Of a DNA stretch of 64,000 nucleotides, positions 33,595 through 43,521 are shown in pieces. The notes under the pieces are model-generated. The model searched no databases. It was given only the letters and a program-made list of their open reading frames with translations, and was not told the origin of the DNA. The translations under genes and the position numbers were made by a program. Every line of letters begins with the position of its first letter. Position 1 is the stretch's first letter. This DNA comes from Amycolatopsis vancoresmycina (lineage in GTDB: Bacteria > Actinomycetota > Actinomycetes > Mycobacteriales > Pseudonocardiaceae): the NCBI RefSeq assembly GCF_000716785.1, contig NZ_JNYY01000030.1:1-64000 (forward strand). The letters run 5' to 3'.

Positions 33595-35243
33595 GCGCCA
33601 TCGAGAAGACCGACGTCGTCATCGTCGGCAGCGGCTTCGGCGGTTCGATCCCGGCGTACCACCTGGCCGCGGGTGGCGCCAAGGTGGTCGTGCTCGAACG
33701 CGGGCCGTGGCTGGCCGCGGAGGACTTCGAGCACGACTACCTGCTGGGCTCGTCCTACACCCGGGTGTTCGACTTCGTCGCCGGCGAGGGCATGAGCGTG
33801 CTCGGTGGCAACTGCGTCGGCGGCGGCAGCGTGGTGTACTTCGCCGCGATGCCGCGGGCGCCGAAGTTCGTCTTCGACCGCCACGGCAGCATCGGCCGCC
33901 GGATGTGGCCCGCCGAGATCAGCCGGGACTCCCTCGAGCCGTGGTACGACCGGGTGGACGAGTCGATCCCGGTGTCCAAACAGGACTGGACGGACGTCTC
34001 GTACGCGGGCGGGCTGTGGGCGGCGGCCTGCAACCACTCGGGCCGCACGGCGAACCCGGCCCCGGTGGCGGTGGACAACGACCGCTGCACCAACTGCAAC
34101 TTCCAGATGGCGGGCTGCCGGTTCGACGCCAAGCGGTCGATGCTCACCAACTACCTGCCGGCCGCGCTGGCGCACGGCGCGCAGATCCGGCCGCTGCACG
34201 AGGTCGAGCGGCTGGAGCGCACCGAGGACGGCGGCTACCGCGTCCACTTCGACCTGATCGACGAAGAGGACTACCGGATCCACACCGGTTCCGGCGTGAT
34301 CGAGGCGAAGATCGTCATCATCGCCGCCGGGGCCGGTGCGACGCCGGTGATCCTGCAGCGTTCGGAAGCGGCGCTGGGCACCATGCCGCACGGCGTCGGC
34401 CGGTACTTCTCCGGCAACGGCGAGCGGCTGAACACCGCGATCATCGACGAGGACCGGGTGCGCGAGGTGCTCGGACTGTCCCGTGAGGACGGTGCCGTCT
34501 ACGCGGCCAACCACATCGGCAAGGGCCCGACGGTGGCGAACTGGGACAAGCTCGACGGTTCGCTGCCGGAGTACGAGCGGTACTCGCTGGAGCAGCTGTA
34601 CTTCCCGCCCGGGCTCGGCACCATCCTCGCCCAGGCCCCCGGCGGCGAAGAGCCGCGGTGGTTCGGCGCGGAGAAGAAGCAGATCCTCGAGAAGTGGTCC
34701 AACTGGCTCACGATCTTCCTGATGACCGAGGACGACAACGAGGGTGTCTTCGGCACCCCGCCGCCCACCGGCAACGCCTACCGCATCTCGCAGCAGATGC
34801 TCGGCCGCGGGCCGCTGCGCTACGAGCCGACGAAGAACACCCTGCGCGGCTGGGCGCTCGCGGACGCGGACTGCAAGGCCATCATCGAGAAGGACGGCCT
34901 GGCGAAGGTCGCGCCGTGGACCAACGACGTCGTCGGCGCGTACACCGTGCACCCGCTGGCGTCCTGCCGGATCGGGGACGACCCGGCGACCTCGGCCCTG
35001 CACCCCAGCCACGAGCTGCGCGACCACGCGGGCATCTTCGTCACCGACAGCGCGTCGGTGCCCGGGGCGCTGACGGTGAACCCGGCCATGACGATCGCCG
35101 CGCTGGCCGAGCGGGCCGTGCCCGGCATCGTCCGGGCGCTGCAGGAGCGCGGGGTCGACGTCAAGTACGGCGCCCCGGCCCCGGACGGATCCATCACCGG
35201 CCGCCGCGCGGTGTCCAAACTGGACCTGGTGGCCGGCAACTGA
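33591..35243 (+). CDS. GMC-family FAD oxidoreductase (SgcE9-like)
   Basis: A 550-residue flavoenzyme. The N-terminal FAD motif is VVIVGSGFGGSIPAYHLA. A Cys-rich segment (DNDRCTNCNFQMAGC, near residues 165-180) may hold a metal or Fe-S group. The C-terminal GMC part has VGAYTVHPLASCRIGDDP with the active-site His, and FVTDSASVPGALTVNPAMTIAALAE. Homologues are found in nine-membered enediyne clusters such as C-1027 (SgcE9, from memory). It probably oxidises an early polyene or warhead intermediate. Confidence 0.82.
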   Translation: MSAIEKTDVVIVGSGFGGSIPAYHLAAGGAKVVVLERGPWLAAEDFEHDYLLGSSYTRVFDFVAGEGMSVLGGNCVGGGSVVYFAAMPRAPKFVFDRHGSIGRRMWPAEISRDSLEPWYDRVDESIPVSKQDWTDVSYAGGLWAAACNHSGRTANPAPVAVDNDRCTNCNFQMAGCRFDAKRSMLTNYLPAALAHGAQIRPLHEVERLERTEDGGYRVHFDLIDEEDYRIHTGSGVIEAKIVIIAAGAGATPVILQRSEAALGTMPHGVGRYFSGNGERLNTAIIDEDRVREVLGLSREDGAVYAANHIGKGPTVANWDKLDGSLPEYERYSLEQLYFPPGLGTILAQAPGGEEPRWFGAEKKQILEKWSNWLTIFLMTEDDNEGVFGTPPPTGNAYRISQQMLGRGPLRYEPTKNTLRGWALADADCKAIIEKDGLAKVAPWTNDVVGAYTVHPLASCRIGDDPATSALHPSHELRDHAGIFVTDSASVPGALTVNPAMTIAALAERAVPGIVRALQERGVDVKYGAPAPDGSITGRRAVSKLDLVAGN

Positions 35244-35399
35244 ACCACTGGCCCTCCGGCCAGGCACGAGAAGACCCCGATCGTTGCGGCACGTGACGAT
35301 CGGAAGGCAGATCGGACGCCGGGACCTCGCAGCCCCGGGACAACCGACCCCGAGTCCGGGTCAGGCCGTCGCTCCGGTGCACGATCCGCCGTTCCCGGC

Positions 35400-35432
35400 G
35401 GCCGCGGTGGTGGTACCCCCACCCCCGCGGCC
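35400..35432 (+). terminator. GC-rich hairpin after the warhead operon
   Basis: GGCCGCGG (35400-35407) pairs with CCGCGGCC (35425-35432), and GGTGG pairs with CCACC inside the stem. It lies in the 238-nt gap between the GMC gene and the next gene. It is probably a terminator or attenuator; there is no T-tract. I see no gene in the gap. Confidence 0.5.
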
Positions 35433-35481
35433 GTCGCGGGCACCCCCCAGGACACATCCGAGGTTCGAGAGGACGGCACAG

Positions 35482-36276
35482 GTGACTGACACGACGGGCG
35501 TGATCGCCGACTTGACCGCCGAGGCCGCCGTGGTCGACGAGCTCGTGGCCGGCCTCACCGAGACGCAGTGGGAGACGCCGACCCCCGCGCCGGGCTGGCG
35601 CGTCCGGGAGCAGATCGCCCACCTGACGTTCATCCTCCGCATCGCCGGGCTGGCCGCGGCCCAGCCGGAGACCTTCGTCGCGCTGACGAAGTCGCTGACC
35701 GGCGGGCTCGACGTGGCCGTCAACGCGGCCTTGAAGGAGTTCGAGCACGACCCGGCCGAGGTGCTGCTGACGAAGTGGCGGGCCGACCGCGACCAGTCGA
35801 TCAAGGCGCTCGCCGCGGTGCCGGGCGACCAGCTCGTGCCGTGGCTGGTGCGGCCGCTGCCGCCGTACGTGCTCGCCTGCGCCGGGATGATGGAGCTGTT
35901 CGGGCACGGCCAGGACATCGCCGACGCGCTCGGCGTGCGCCCGGAGCGCACCGACCGGCTGGCCCACCTCGTCGGCTTCGCCGTGCGCGTCCGCGACTTC
36001 GGCTACGAAGCGCACGGGCTCACGCCGCCGGAGACCGAGTTCCGGTTCGAGATCACCGGGCCGTCGGGCGCGGTCTGGGCGTTCGGGCCGGAGGACTCGC
36101 CGGAGCGGATCACCGGCAGCGCCGAGGACTTCTGCCTGCTGGTCACCCGGCGGCGGCACCGCGACGACCTCGGCCTGCGGGCCGAGGGTGCGCTGGCCGA
36201 CGCGTGGCTCGACATCGCGCAGGCCTACCGCGGCCCGGCCGGCGAAGGACGGCGGCCGGGGCAGTTCGCCGACTGA
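35482..36276 (+). CDS. TIGR03084-type DinB-like metal-binding protein (copy 2)
   Basis: A 264-residue protein of the mycothiol-dependent isomerase superfamily. It has WETPTPAPGWRVREQIAHLTFI with the metal His near residue 48, FGHGQDIADALGVRPERTDR, and a C-terminal RFEITGPSGAVWAFGPEDSPERITGSAEDFCLLVTRR-like region shared with 22434-23120. It lies between the warhead operon and PKSE. A role in thiol-linked chemistry or protection is possible but unproven. GTG 35482 follows GAGGA. Confidence 0.75.
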   Translation: MTDTTGVIADLTAEAAVVDELVAGLTETQWETPTPAPGWRVREQIAHLTFILRIAGLAAAQPETFVALTKSLTGGLDVAVNAALKEFEHDPAEVLLTKWRADRDQSIKALAAVPGDQLVPWLVRPLPPYVLACAGMMELFGHGQDIADALGVRPERTDRLAHLVGFAVRVRDFGYEAHGLTPPETEFRFEITGPSGAVWAFGPEDSPERITGSAEDFCLLVTRRRHRDDLGLRAEGALADAWLDIAQAYRGPAGEGRRPGQFAD

Positions 36277-36423
36277 GCAATTGTCCATTGTGGATAGTGA
36301 GTTGTCGCTGCGTGCGGACCGAACGGCCGCGGGCATGGAGAAAGAAGACGTGACCGGCAAGCGGAGCCATGCTGGGACCGGGACAGGTTACTGGGGAACA
36401 AGAGCCAGTGGGAGTGCGTTGGC
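36277..36423. promoter_or_regulatory. 147-nt gap before PKSE
   Basis: This is the only gap directly before the polyketide synthase gene. It is less GC-rich around 36277-36310 (GCAATTGTCCATTGTGGATAGTGAG), which would suit a promoter. I cannot place a -35/-10 pair with the right spacing. The RBS just before ATG 36424 is poor (GGGAGTGCGTTGGC). Confidence 0.35.
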
Positions 36424-39400
36424 ATGAGCGGTGAGCGGATTTCGATCGTGGGTATCGGCCTCCGGTATCCGGACGCAAGTTCCCCGGAGGAGCTCTGGGA
36501 GAACGTGCTGGCCGGTCGCCGGGCCTTCCGACGGCTGCCCGACGAGCGGATGAACCGGGCGGACTACTACTCGCCCGACCCGAAGGCGCCGGACCGGTTC
36601 TACGCCCAGAACGCGGCGGTGCTGCGCGACTACGAGTTCGACCGGGTCGCCCACAAGGTCGCGGGCAGCACCTTCCGCGCCACCGACACGACGCACTGGC
36701 TGGCCCTCGAGGTCGCCCAGCAGGCGCTCGCCGACGCCGGGTACCCCGAAGGCGACGGCGCGCCGAAGACGGCCACCGGCGTGGTCATCGGCAACAGCCT
36801 CACCGGCGAGTTCTCCCGCGCCAACGTCCTGCGGCTGCGCTGGCCCTACGTCCGGCGCACGGTCGCCGCGGCGCTGGCCGAGCGCGGCTGGGCCGACGAC
36901 GAGACCGCGGACTTCCTGCGCGAGCTGGAGGTCCAGTACAAGGAGCCGTTCCCGGAGATCAACGAGGACACCCTCGCCGGCGGCCTCGCGAACACCATCG
37001 CCGGCCGGGTCTGCAACTACTTCGACTTCGCCGGTGGCGGCTACACCGTGGACGGCGCCTGCTCGTCCTCGCTGCTGTCGGTGGTCAGCGCCGCGAACGC
37101 GCTGGCCCAGGGCGACCTCGATGTCGCCATCGCCGGTGGTGTCGACCTTTCGATCGACCCGTTCGAGGTGATCGGCTTCGCCAAGACCGGGGCGCTCGCC
37201 AAGCGCGAGATGAAGGTCTACGACGCCGACTCGAACGGCTTCTGGCCGGGCGAAGGCTCGGGCATGCTCGTCCTGATGCGCGAAGCCGACGCGATCGAGC
37301 AGGGCAAGCGGATCTACGCCACCGTCGCCGGCTGGGGCATCTCCTCCGACGGCAAGGGCGGCATCACGCGGCCCGAAGCCGCCGGCCACCAGCTCGCCCT
37401 GAAGCGCGCCTACACCCGCGCGGGCTACGGCGTCGAGACCGTGTCCTACTTCGAGGGCCACGGCACCGGCACCGCGCTCGGCGACGCCACCGAGATCGAG
37501 GCGCTGTCGAACGCGCGCCGGGAAGCCGACCCGCTGGCCAAGCCGGCCGCGCTGTCCACGATCAAGGGCAACATCGGGCACACCAAGGCCGCGGCCGGCG
37601 TCGCCGGCCTGATCAAGGCCACGCTGTCGGTGTACCACCAGGTCATCCCGCCCGCCACCGGGCACTTCGTCCCGCACGAGTCGCTGACCGGCGGCTCCGC
37701 CCGGATGTACGTGCCGCGCGAGGCCACGCTGTGGCCGTCGGACCAGCCGGTGCGCGCCGGTGTCTCCGCGATGGGCTTCGGCGGGATCAACTCGCACGTC
37801 ACGGTGGCCGAGGCGCCGAACGCGGCCCGCCGCGCCGACCTCGACGAGCGCTCCCGCAGCCTGGTCGCCGGCCGTCAGGACGCCGAGCTGCTGCTGTTCG
37901 ACGCCGACGACGTCGCCACCCTGCGCGGCCGGATCGCCGCGCTGCTGGAGCTGGTGCCCAAGCTGTCCTTCGCCGAGCTGACCGACCTGGCCGGCTCGCT
38001 GGCCGGGGAGCTGTCGGGCAAGGCGGTCCGGGCCGCGGTCGTCGCCGCGAACCCGGAGCAGGCCGAGCGGAAGCTGACCCGGCTGCTCGAACTGCTCGAG
38101 GAGGGTCCGTCGGTCTTCGACGCCGCGGACGGCATCTTCGCGAGCTCGCGCCCGTCCGCGCCGAAGATCGGGTTCCTGTTCCCCGGCCAGGGTTCGGGCC
38201 GCGGCGGGGACAGCGCGCTGCGCCGCCGGTTCGCCGTGGCCGCCGAGATCCACGACGCCGCCGGGCTGCCGGCCACCGGCGACCAGGTCGCCACCGAGGT
38301 GGCGCAGCCGCGGATCGTCACCGGCTCGCTGGCCGGGCTGCGCGTGCTGCGCGGGTTCGGCATCGAAGCCGACGCGGCCGCCGGGCACAGCCTCGGCGAA
38401 CTGACCGCCCTGCACTGGGCCGGCGCGGTCGGCGAGCGGGACGTGCTGAAGCTCGCGAAGATCCGCGGCAAGGTGATGGCGACCGAGGTCGGCCCGGGCA
38501 CCGGCGCGATGGCCAGCATCGCCGCCTCGCCCGGCCGCACCGAAGAGCTCGGCCTGGGTTCGGACGTCGTCATCGCCGGCTACAACGCGCCGCAGCAGAC
38601 GGTGATCTCGGGCCCGGCCGCGTCGGTCGACCGGGTGGTCGACCGGGCGAAGGCCCAGGGCGTCGGCGCCGGCCGGATCAAGGTGTCGCACGCCTTCCAC
38701 TCCCCGGAGGTCGAGCCCGCCGCGACCGCGATGATCGAGCGGCTCGGCGAATTCGCCTTCGCGCGGCTCGAACGCCCGGTCGTCTCCACCGTGACCGGCG
38801 ACGTCCTGCACGCCGCGGAGAACCTGCCGGAGCTGCTGCGCGACCAGATCGTGCAGCCGGTCCGGTTCCGCGAGGCGGCGGCGAAGGTCGCCGAGCGCAG
38901 CGACCTGGTGATCGAGGTCGGCCCCGGCCGCGTCCTCACCGGGCTGTTCGAGGAGATCGCGCCGGGCACGCCGGTGCTCGCGCTGGACACGGACAACGCC
39001 TCCCTCTCCGGGGTGCTGCGGGTGCTGGGCGCGGCGTTCGCGCTGGGCGCGCCGATCACCGCGGAGCAGCTGTTCGCCGGCCGCGTGGTCCGGGAACTGC
39101 CGGCCGACGGCGTGTTCAAGTTCCTGGCCAGCCCCTGCGAGGCCGCGCCGGCGATCGACGCCGACCTCGCCGCCGAGCTGGCCGCGGAGCGGGCCCAGGC
39201 CACCGAGACCGAGGCCGACGCGACCGCCGACAGCGGCAGCACGCTCGACCTGCTCCGCAAGCTCGCCGCCGAGCGCGTCGAGCTGCCGCTGGAGTCCGTC
39301 ACGGCCGACACCCACCCGCTCGACGACCTGCACCTGTCGTCGATCACCGTGGGCCAGCTGGTCAACGACGTCACCCGCGCGCTGGGCCGGCCGGCGCTGG

Positions 39401-42249
39401 AGGGCATGCCGAACTTCGCCACGGTCTGCCTCGGCGAGCTCGCCGAGATGATCGACGAGCTGGCGCAGACGGCGAAGCCCGACGACAACGCGGGCAAGGG
39501 CGAGGCGCCCGGGATCGGGCCGTGGGTCCGCCCGTTCGCGGTCGAGTACCTGCCCGCGGCGCGCCCGGCCGCGGACCTCACCACCGGCGCCGGTTCGGCG
39601 GAGTGGCAGGTCTTCGCCACGCCGCGGAACCCGCTCGCCGAGCCGCTGCGGACGGCGCTGGCCCACAGCGGCGTCGGTGACGGCGTCCTGCTGTGCCTGC
39701 CCGCCGACTGCGACTCCAGCCACGTCGGGCTGTTCCTCGACGCGGCCCGGACGCTGCTGGCCGCGCCCAACGGCACGCGGTTCGTCGTCGTGCACCACGG
39801 GTACGGCGCTTCCGGCCTGGCGAAGACGCTGCGGCTGGAGGACCCGTCGGCGAAGACCACGATCGTCGACCTGGCCGACCCGACCCCGGCGGCGCCCGAG
39901 TCGATCGAGGCGGCGGTGACCGCGGTGGTCGCCGAGGTCGCCGCGACCTCGGACTTCACCGAAGCCCGCTACGACAGCGAGGGCGGCCGCACGGTGCCGC
40001 GCCTGGTGGGGCTGCCGGCCGCGCCGGCCGGGCCGGTCCCGGAGACCCTCGACCGCACCGACGTCCTCCTGGTCACCGGCGGCGGCAAGGGCATCACCGC
40101 GGAAAGCGCGCTGGCGCTGTCCAAGGACTCCGGGGCGAAGCTCGCCCTCCTCGGCCGCAGCGACCCGGAGCAGGACAGCGAACTGGCCGAGAACCTCGAC
40201 CGGATGGAAGCGGCCGGCGTCCGCTACCGCTACGAGCGGGCCGACGTCACCAACGCCGCGCAGGTCGCCGAGGCGGTCGCCCGGATGGAGGCCGACCTCG
40301 GCCCGGTCACCGCGGTGATGCACGGCGCCGGCCGCAACGAGCCGGCCGCGTTGTTCAGCCTGACCGAGGACACCTTCCGCAAGACGCTCGCGCCGAAGAT
40401 CGGCGGCCTGAACGCCGTGCTCGACGCGGTCGACAAGAACCGGATCAAGCTGCTGGTCACCTTCGGCAGCATCATCGGCCGGGCCGGTCTCCGCGGCGAG
40501 GCGCACTACTCGACCGCGAACGACTGGCTGACCGAGGCGACCCTGCGCTTCGGCCGCGAGTACCCGCAGGCGCGGGCGATCGCGCTGGAGTGGTCGGTCT
40601 GGTCCGGGGCCGGCATGGGCGAGAAGCTCGGCGTGGTCACCGCCCTGCAGCGCGACGGCATCACGCCGATCCCGCTCGACGACGGCATCGCCATCCTGCG
40701 CCGCCTGCTGTCGGACCCGGCCACCCCGCCGGTGCTGGTGATCTGCGGCCGGATGAACGGCCTGCCCACGCTGCCGATCCAGCGGCGCGAGCTGCCGCTG
40801 ACCCGGTTCATCGACCGGGCGGTCGTGCACTACCCCGGTGTCGAGCTGATCACCGAGGCCGAGCTCTCCGCGGGCAGCGACCCGTACCTGGCCGACCACC
40901 TGCTCGACGGCCAGCTGCTCTTCCCGGCCGTGCTGGGCATGGAGGCGATGACCCAGGCCGCGACGGCGACGCTGGGCCGCGGCGGGACGCCGGTGCTCGA
41001 GAACGTCGAGTTCCTCCGGCCGATCATCGTCTCGCCCGGCCGCTCGACGACGATCCGGCTGGCCACGCTGGCCAGGGACGCCGACACCGTCGACGTCGTG
41101 CTCCGCAGCGACGAGACCGGCTTCAGCGCCGACCACTTCCGCGCCCGGCTGAGCTTCGCCCGCCCGGCGGAGCTCGGGGAAGCCGTGCGCCGGGACGTCC
41201 CGCTGCCGCCGGTCCCGGTGGAGCCGATCAGCGAGCTCTACGGCTCGGTCCTGTTCCAGGGCAAGCGGTTCCAGCGCGTGGTCGGCTACCGGCGGGCCAG
41301 TGCCCGGCACGCCGTCGCCGAGATCGCGACCACGGCGAACGTCAACTGGTTCGCGCCGTTCCTGCCGCAGGAGCAGCTGCTCGCCGACCCGGGCACCCGG
41401 GACGCGATGATGCACGCGATCCAGTGCTGCATCCCCGACGCGACCCTGCTGCCGCAGAGCATCGAGAAGCTGTACCTGGCCGAGCCGGGGGCCCAGCACG
41501 ACGAGTACGTCCTGCTCGACGCCCGCGAACGGTTCCAGGACGACGACAGCTACGTCTACGACCTCGACGTCCGCAACCCGGACGGCACCCTGGTCGAACG
41601 CTGGGAAGGGCTGATGCTGCGCGCGGTCCGCAAGCGCGACGGCGCGGGCCCGTGGGTCCCGTCGATGCTCGGGTCCTATGTGGAGCGTGCGTGCGAGCGC
41701 CTGCTCGGCGGGACGCGCTCGGTGGTCGTCGAGCCGGACCCGGTGGGCAGCCCGGCCGAAGGGATCGCCGAGCGGCGGGCCCAGACGGCGCTGGCCGCGA
41801 GCCGGAGCCTCGACCGGCAGCTCGAGATCCGCTACCGCCCCGACGGCAAGCCGGAGACCGACGGCGTCGAGGTGAGCGCGTCCCACACGGCGCAGCTGAC
41901 CCTGGCCGTCACCGGCAGCGGGCAGCTCACGTGCGACATCGAGAGCGCGATCGAGCGGACCGACGAGGACTGGGCCGGGCTGCTGGGCGAAGAGCTCGTC
42001 GCCGTCGGCCGGCTGCTGGCCGCCGACACCGGTGAGCCGCTCGCGGTGGCCAACACCCGGGTGTGGAGCGCGCTGGAATGCGTCCGCAAGACCGGCCTGA
42101 TGACCCAGGCACTCACCGTCCGCCGGGTCGAGCCGGACGGGTGGGCACTGCTCGCCTGCGGCGAGGCCCTGATCGCGACCTGGTCGACCACGGTCAACGA
42201 CCGGCCCGACCCCGTGGTCTTCGCCGTGCTCCAGGCAGAGGGGAACTGA
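36424..42249 (+). CDS. pksE: Enediyne polyketide synthase PKSE (KS-AT-ACP-KR-DH-PPTase)
   Basis: A 1941-residue iterative type I PKS, of the usual PKSE length. KS: catalytic Cys213 in VDGACSSSLLS, His in EGHGTGTALGD and in GNIGHTKAAAG. AT: Ser656 in GHSLGELTALHW. ACP: DDLHLSSITVGQLV, with the phosphopantetheine Ser at about 973, matching the site known for SgcE. KR: VTGGGKGITAESALAL near 1220 and YSTANDWL. DH: hot-dog region with DHLLDGQLLFPAVLGMEAM. C-terminal PPTase: VSASHT, CDIES and the closing WSALECVRKTG. It would load its own ACP and build the linear polyene from malonyl-CoA, released by TEBC encoded next. ATG 36424. Confidence 0.97.
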   Translation: MSGERISIVGIGLRYPDASSPEELWENVLAGRRAFRRLPDERMNRADYYSPDPKAPDRFYAQNAAVLRDYEFDRVAHKVAGSTFRATDTTHWLALEVAQQALADAGYPEGDGAPKTATGVVIGNSLTGEFSRANVLRLRWPYVRRTVAAALAERGWADDETADFLRELEVQYKEPFPEINEDTLAGGLANTIAGRVCNYFDFAGGGYTVDGACSSSLLSVVSAANALAQGDLDVAIAGGVDLSIDPFEVIGFAKTGALAKREMKVYDADSNGFWPGEGSGMLVLMREADAIEQGKRIYATVAGWGISSDGKGGITRPEAAGHQLALKRAYTRAGYGVETVSYFEGHGTGTALGDATEIEALSNARREADPLAKPAALSTIKGNIGHTKAAAGVAGLIKATLSVYHQVIPPATGHFVPHESLTGGSARMYVPREATLWPSDQPVRAGVSAMGFGGINSHVTVAEAPNAARRADLDERSRSLVAGRQDAELLLFDADDVATLRGRIAALLELVPKLSFAELTDLAGSLAGELSGKAVRAAVVAANPEQAERKLTRLLELLEEGPSVFDAADGIFASSRPSAPKIGFLFPGQGSGRGGDSALRRRFAVAAEIHDAAGLPATGDQVATEVAQPRIVTGSLAGLRVLRGFGIEADAAAGHSLGELTALHWAGAVGERDVLKLAKIRGKVMATEVGPGTGAMASIAASPGRTEELGLGSDVVIAGYNAPQQTVISGPAASVDRVVDRAKAQGVGAGRIKVSHAFHSPEVEPAATAMIERLGEFAFARLERPVVSTVTGDVLHAAENLPELLRDQIVQPVRFREAAAKVAERSDLVIEVGPGRVLTGLFEEIAPGTPVLALDTDNASLSGVLRVLGAAFALGAPITAEQLFAGRVVRELPADGVFKFLASPCEAAPAIDADLAAELAAERAQATETEADATADSGSTLDLLRKLAAERVELPLESVTADTHPLDDLHLSSITVGQLVNDVTRALGRPALEGMPNFATVCLGELAEMIDELAQTAKPDDNAGKGEAPGIGPWVRPFAVEYLPAARPAADLTTGAGSAEWQVFATPRNPLAEPLRTALAHSGVGDGVLLCLPADCDSSHVGLFLDAARTLLAAPNGTRFVVVHHGYGASGLAKTLRLEDPSAKTTIVDLADPTPAAPESIEAAVTAVVAEVAATSDFTEARYDSEGGRTVPRLVGLPAAPAGPVPETLDRTDVLLVTGGGKGITAESALALSKDSGAKLALLGRSDPEQDSELAENLDRMEAAGVRYRYERADVTNAAQVAEAVARMEADLGPVTAVMHGAGRNEPAALFSLTEDTFRKTLAPKIGGLNAVLDAVDKNRIKLLVTFGSIIGRAGLRGEAHYSTANDWLTEATLRFGREYPQARAIALEWSVWSGAGMGEKLGVVTALQRDGITPIPLDDGIAILRRLLSDPATPPVLVICGRMNGLPTLPIQRRELPLTRFIDRAVVHYPGVELITEAELSAGSDPYLADHLLDGQLLFPAVLGMEAMTQAATATLGRGGTPVLENVEFLRPIIVSPGRSTTIRLATLARDADTVDVVLRSDETGFSADHFRARLSFARPAELGEAVRRDVPLPPVPVEPISELYGSVLFQGKRFQRVVGYRRASARHAVAEIATTANVNWFAPFLPQEQLLADPGTRDAMMHAIQCCIPDATLLPQSIEKLYLAEPGAQHDEYVLLDARERFQDDDSYVYDLDVRNPDGTLVERWEGLMLRAVRKRDGAGPWVPSMLGSYVERACERLLGGTRSVVVEPDPVGSPAEGIAERRAQTALAASRSLDRQLEIRYRPDGKPETDGVEVSASHTAQLTLAVTGSGQLTCDIESAIERTDEDWAGLLGEELVAVGRLLAADTGEPLAVANTRVWSALECVRKTGLMTQALTVRRVEPDGWALLACGEALIATWSTTVNDRPDPVVFAVLQAEGN

Positions 42250-42250
42250 G

Positions 42251-42703
42251 ATGACCGACTACTACGAGCTCCGCCACACGGTCGGCTTCGAAGAGACCAA
42301 CATGGTGGGCAACGTCTACTACGTCAACTACGTGCGGTGGCAGGGGCGCTGCCGTGAGATGTTCCTCCTGGAGAAGGCTCCGGCGGTGCTGGAGGACATC
42401 CGCGGCGACCTCAAGCTCTACACGCTCCGCGTGGAGTGCGAGTACTTCGCCGAGATCACCGGGTTCGACGAGCTGTCCATCCGGATGCGCCTGGAAGAGC
42501 TGACCCAGACGCAGCTGCAGTTCACGTTCGACTACGTGCACCTGCACCCGGACGGCGAGCGGCTGGTGGCGCGCGGTCGGCAGCGGATCGCGTGCATGCG
42601 CGGGCCGAACAACGCGACCGCGCCGGCCCGGGTGCCCGAAGCGCTGCTGGAGGCGCTGAAGCCGTACACGGTGGCTTCGGTGCTCAACGGCAAGGGAGCG
42701 TGA
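42251..42703 (+). CDS. Enediyne thioesterase TEBC (E10-like)
   Basis: A 150-residue hot-dog-fold thioesterase of the 4-hydroxybenzoyl-CoA type. The family core VGFEETNMVGNVYYVNYVRWQGRCREMF is near residues 10-38; enediyne TEBCs keep Asn instead of the usual active-site Asp. FDYVHLHPDGERLVARGRQRIACM follows. It releases the polyene made by PKSE, including the heptaene known from several systems. The start lies 1 nt after the PKSE stop, so the pair is tightly coupled. Confidence 0.95.
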   Translation: MTDYYELRHTVGFEETNMVGNVYYVNYVRWQGRCREMFLLEKAPAVLEDIRGDLKLYTLRVECEYFAEITGFDELSIRMRLEELTQTQLQFTFDYVHLHPDGERLVARGRQRIACMRGPNNATAPARVPEALLEALKPYTVASVLNGKGA

Positions 42704-42704
42704 A

Positions 42705-43280
42705 GTGGCCCAAGCAGGAGGGAACTCCGTCGAACGGCGGCCGCTCCAGCGGCTGCCGAAGCCGCCGGGACGGCGCGAGCTTTCGCCGCAACCGGCGCTG
42801 CGGCAGGTGATGTCCCGCTTCGCCACGGGCGTCACGGTCCTCACCGTCGGCGGCGAGGGCGCCCACGCCATGACGGCGAACGCGTTCACGTCGGTGTCGC
42901 TGGACCCGCCGCTCGTGCTCTGCTGCGTGTCGAAGGCGGCCCGGATGCACGCGTCGATCGTCGCCGCCGGCTCGTTCGCGGTGAACATCCTCGCGTCGGA
43001 CCAGCAGGGCCTGTCGAAGTACTTCGCCGACTGGCGGCGGCCGGACGGGATGGCCCAGTTCGAGAGCGTGGCCTGCACCCTCGGCGCGCAGACCGGCGCA
43101 CCGCTGCTCACCGGTGCGCTGGCCTGGCTGGAGTGCGAGGTGGCGCAGGTCGTCCAGGGCGGTGACCACTCGATCTTCCTCGGCCGCGTGGTCGCGGCCA
43201 ACTCGGGAACGGGCGAGCACGCGCTCGTCTTCTACGGCGGCGGCTACCACAACGTCGACGCCCGCGCCCGCGCGGCGTGA
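42705..43280 (+). CDS. Flavin reductase-like FMN-binding protein (SgcE6-like)
   Basis: A 191-residue protein with the flavin reductase fold: ALRQVMSRFATGVTVLTVGGEGAHAMTANAFTSVSLDPPLVLCCV, a family signature, then FAVNILASDQQGLSKYFAD and GGDHSIFLGRVVAA. It would supply reduced flavin to oxygenases of the pathway. SgcE6 of C-1027 is the comparable protein. GTG 42705 starts 1 nt after the TEBC stop. Confidence 0.85.
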   Translation: MAQAGGNSVERRPLQRLPKPPGRRELSPQPALRQVMSRFATGVTVLTVGGEGAHAMTANAFTSVSLDPPLVLCCVSKAARMHASIVAAGSFAVNILASDQQGLSKYFADWRRPDGMAQFESVACTLGAQTGAPLLTGALAWLECEVAQVVQGGDHSIFLGRVVAANSGTGEHALVFYGGGYHNVDARARAA

Positions 43281-43341
43281 AGCCGTACCAGGATGCCGGT
43301 CCCGGACGAGCCGGGACCGCGGTGATGGAGGAGGTTCACCC

Positions 43342-43521
43342 GTGACCGCCAGTGAGTCAGGGCGCCCGGAGTCCGGCGCCGCACCGGTGCGGCTCGTTCC
43401 CGAAGCGCCGGCCGAGGTGATCACCCACCCGATGCCGCGGCTCGGCCGGGGCATCGTGTGGTCGGACATCGTCGCCGAGATCGAGCGTGACCGGGAAGAG
43501 CGGATGAGGGATGCCGCGTGA
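43342..43521 (+). CDS. 59-residue unknown protein coupled to acyl-CoA carboxylase beta
   Basis: A 59-residue protein with a strong RBS (GGAGGAGG) before GTG 43342. A flexible Glu/Pro/Ala-rich first half is followed by THPMPRLGRGIVWSDIVAE and a charged helical tail (IERDREERMRDAA). The stop overlaps the start of the carboxyltransferase gene by 4 nt (GTGA). I do not recognise it. Position suggests a small subunit or assembly partner of the carboxylase. Confidence 0.7.
   Translation: MTASESGRPESGAAPVRLVPEAPAEVITHPMPRLGRGIVWSDIVAEIERDREERMRDAA

Noticed and set aside
36388..41886. A very long open frame on the minus strand (1832 codons) opposite PKSE, and similar long antisense frames elsewhere (26658-30041, 9194-12829, 1384-3468).
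   Set aside because: They lack family motifs and are Arg/Ala/Gly/Pro/His-rich. They mirror GC-rich codon use of real genes on the other strand.
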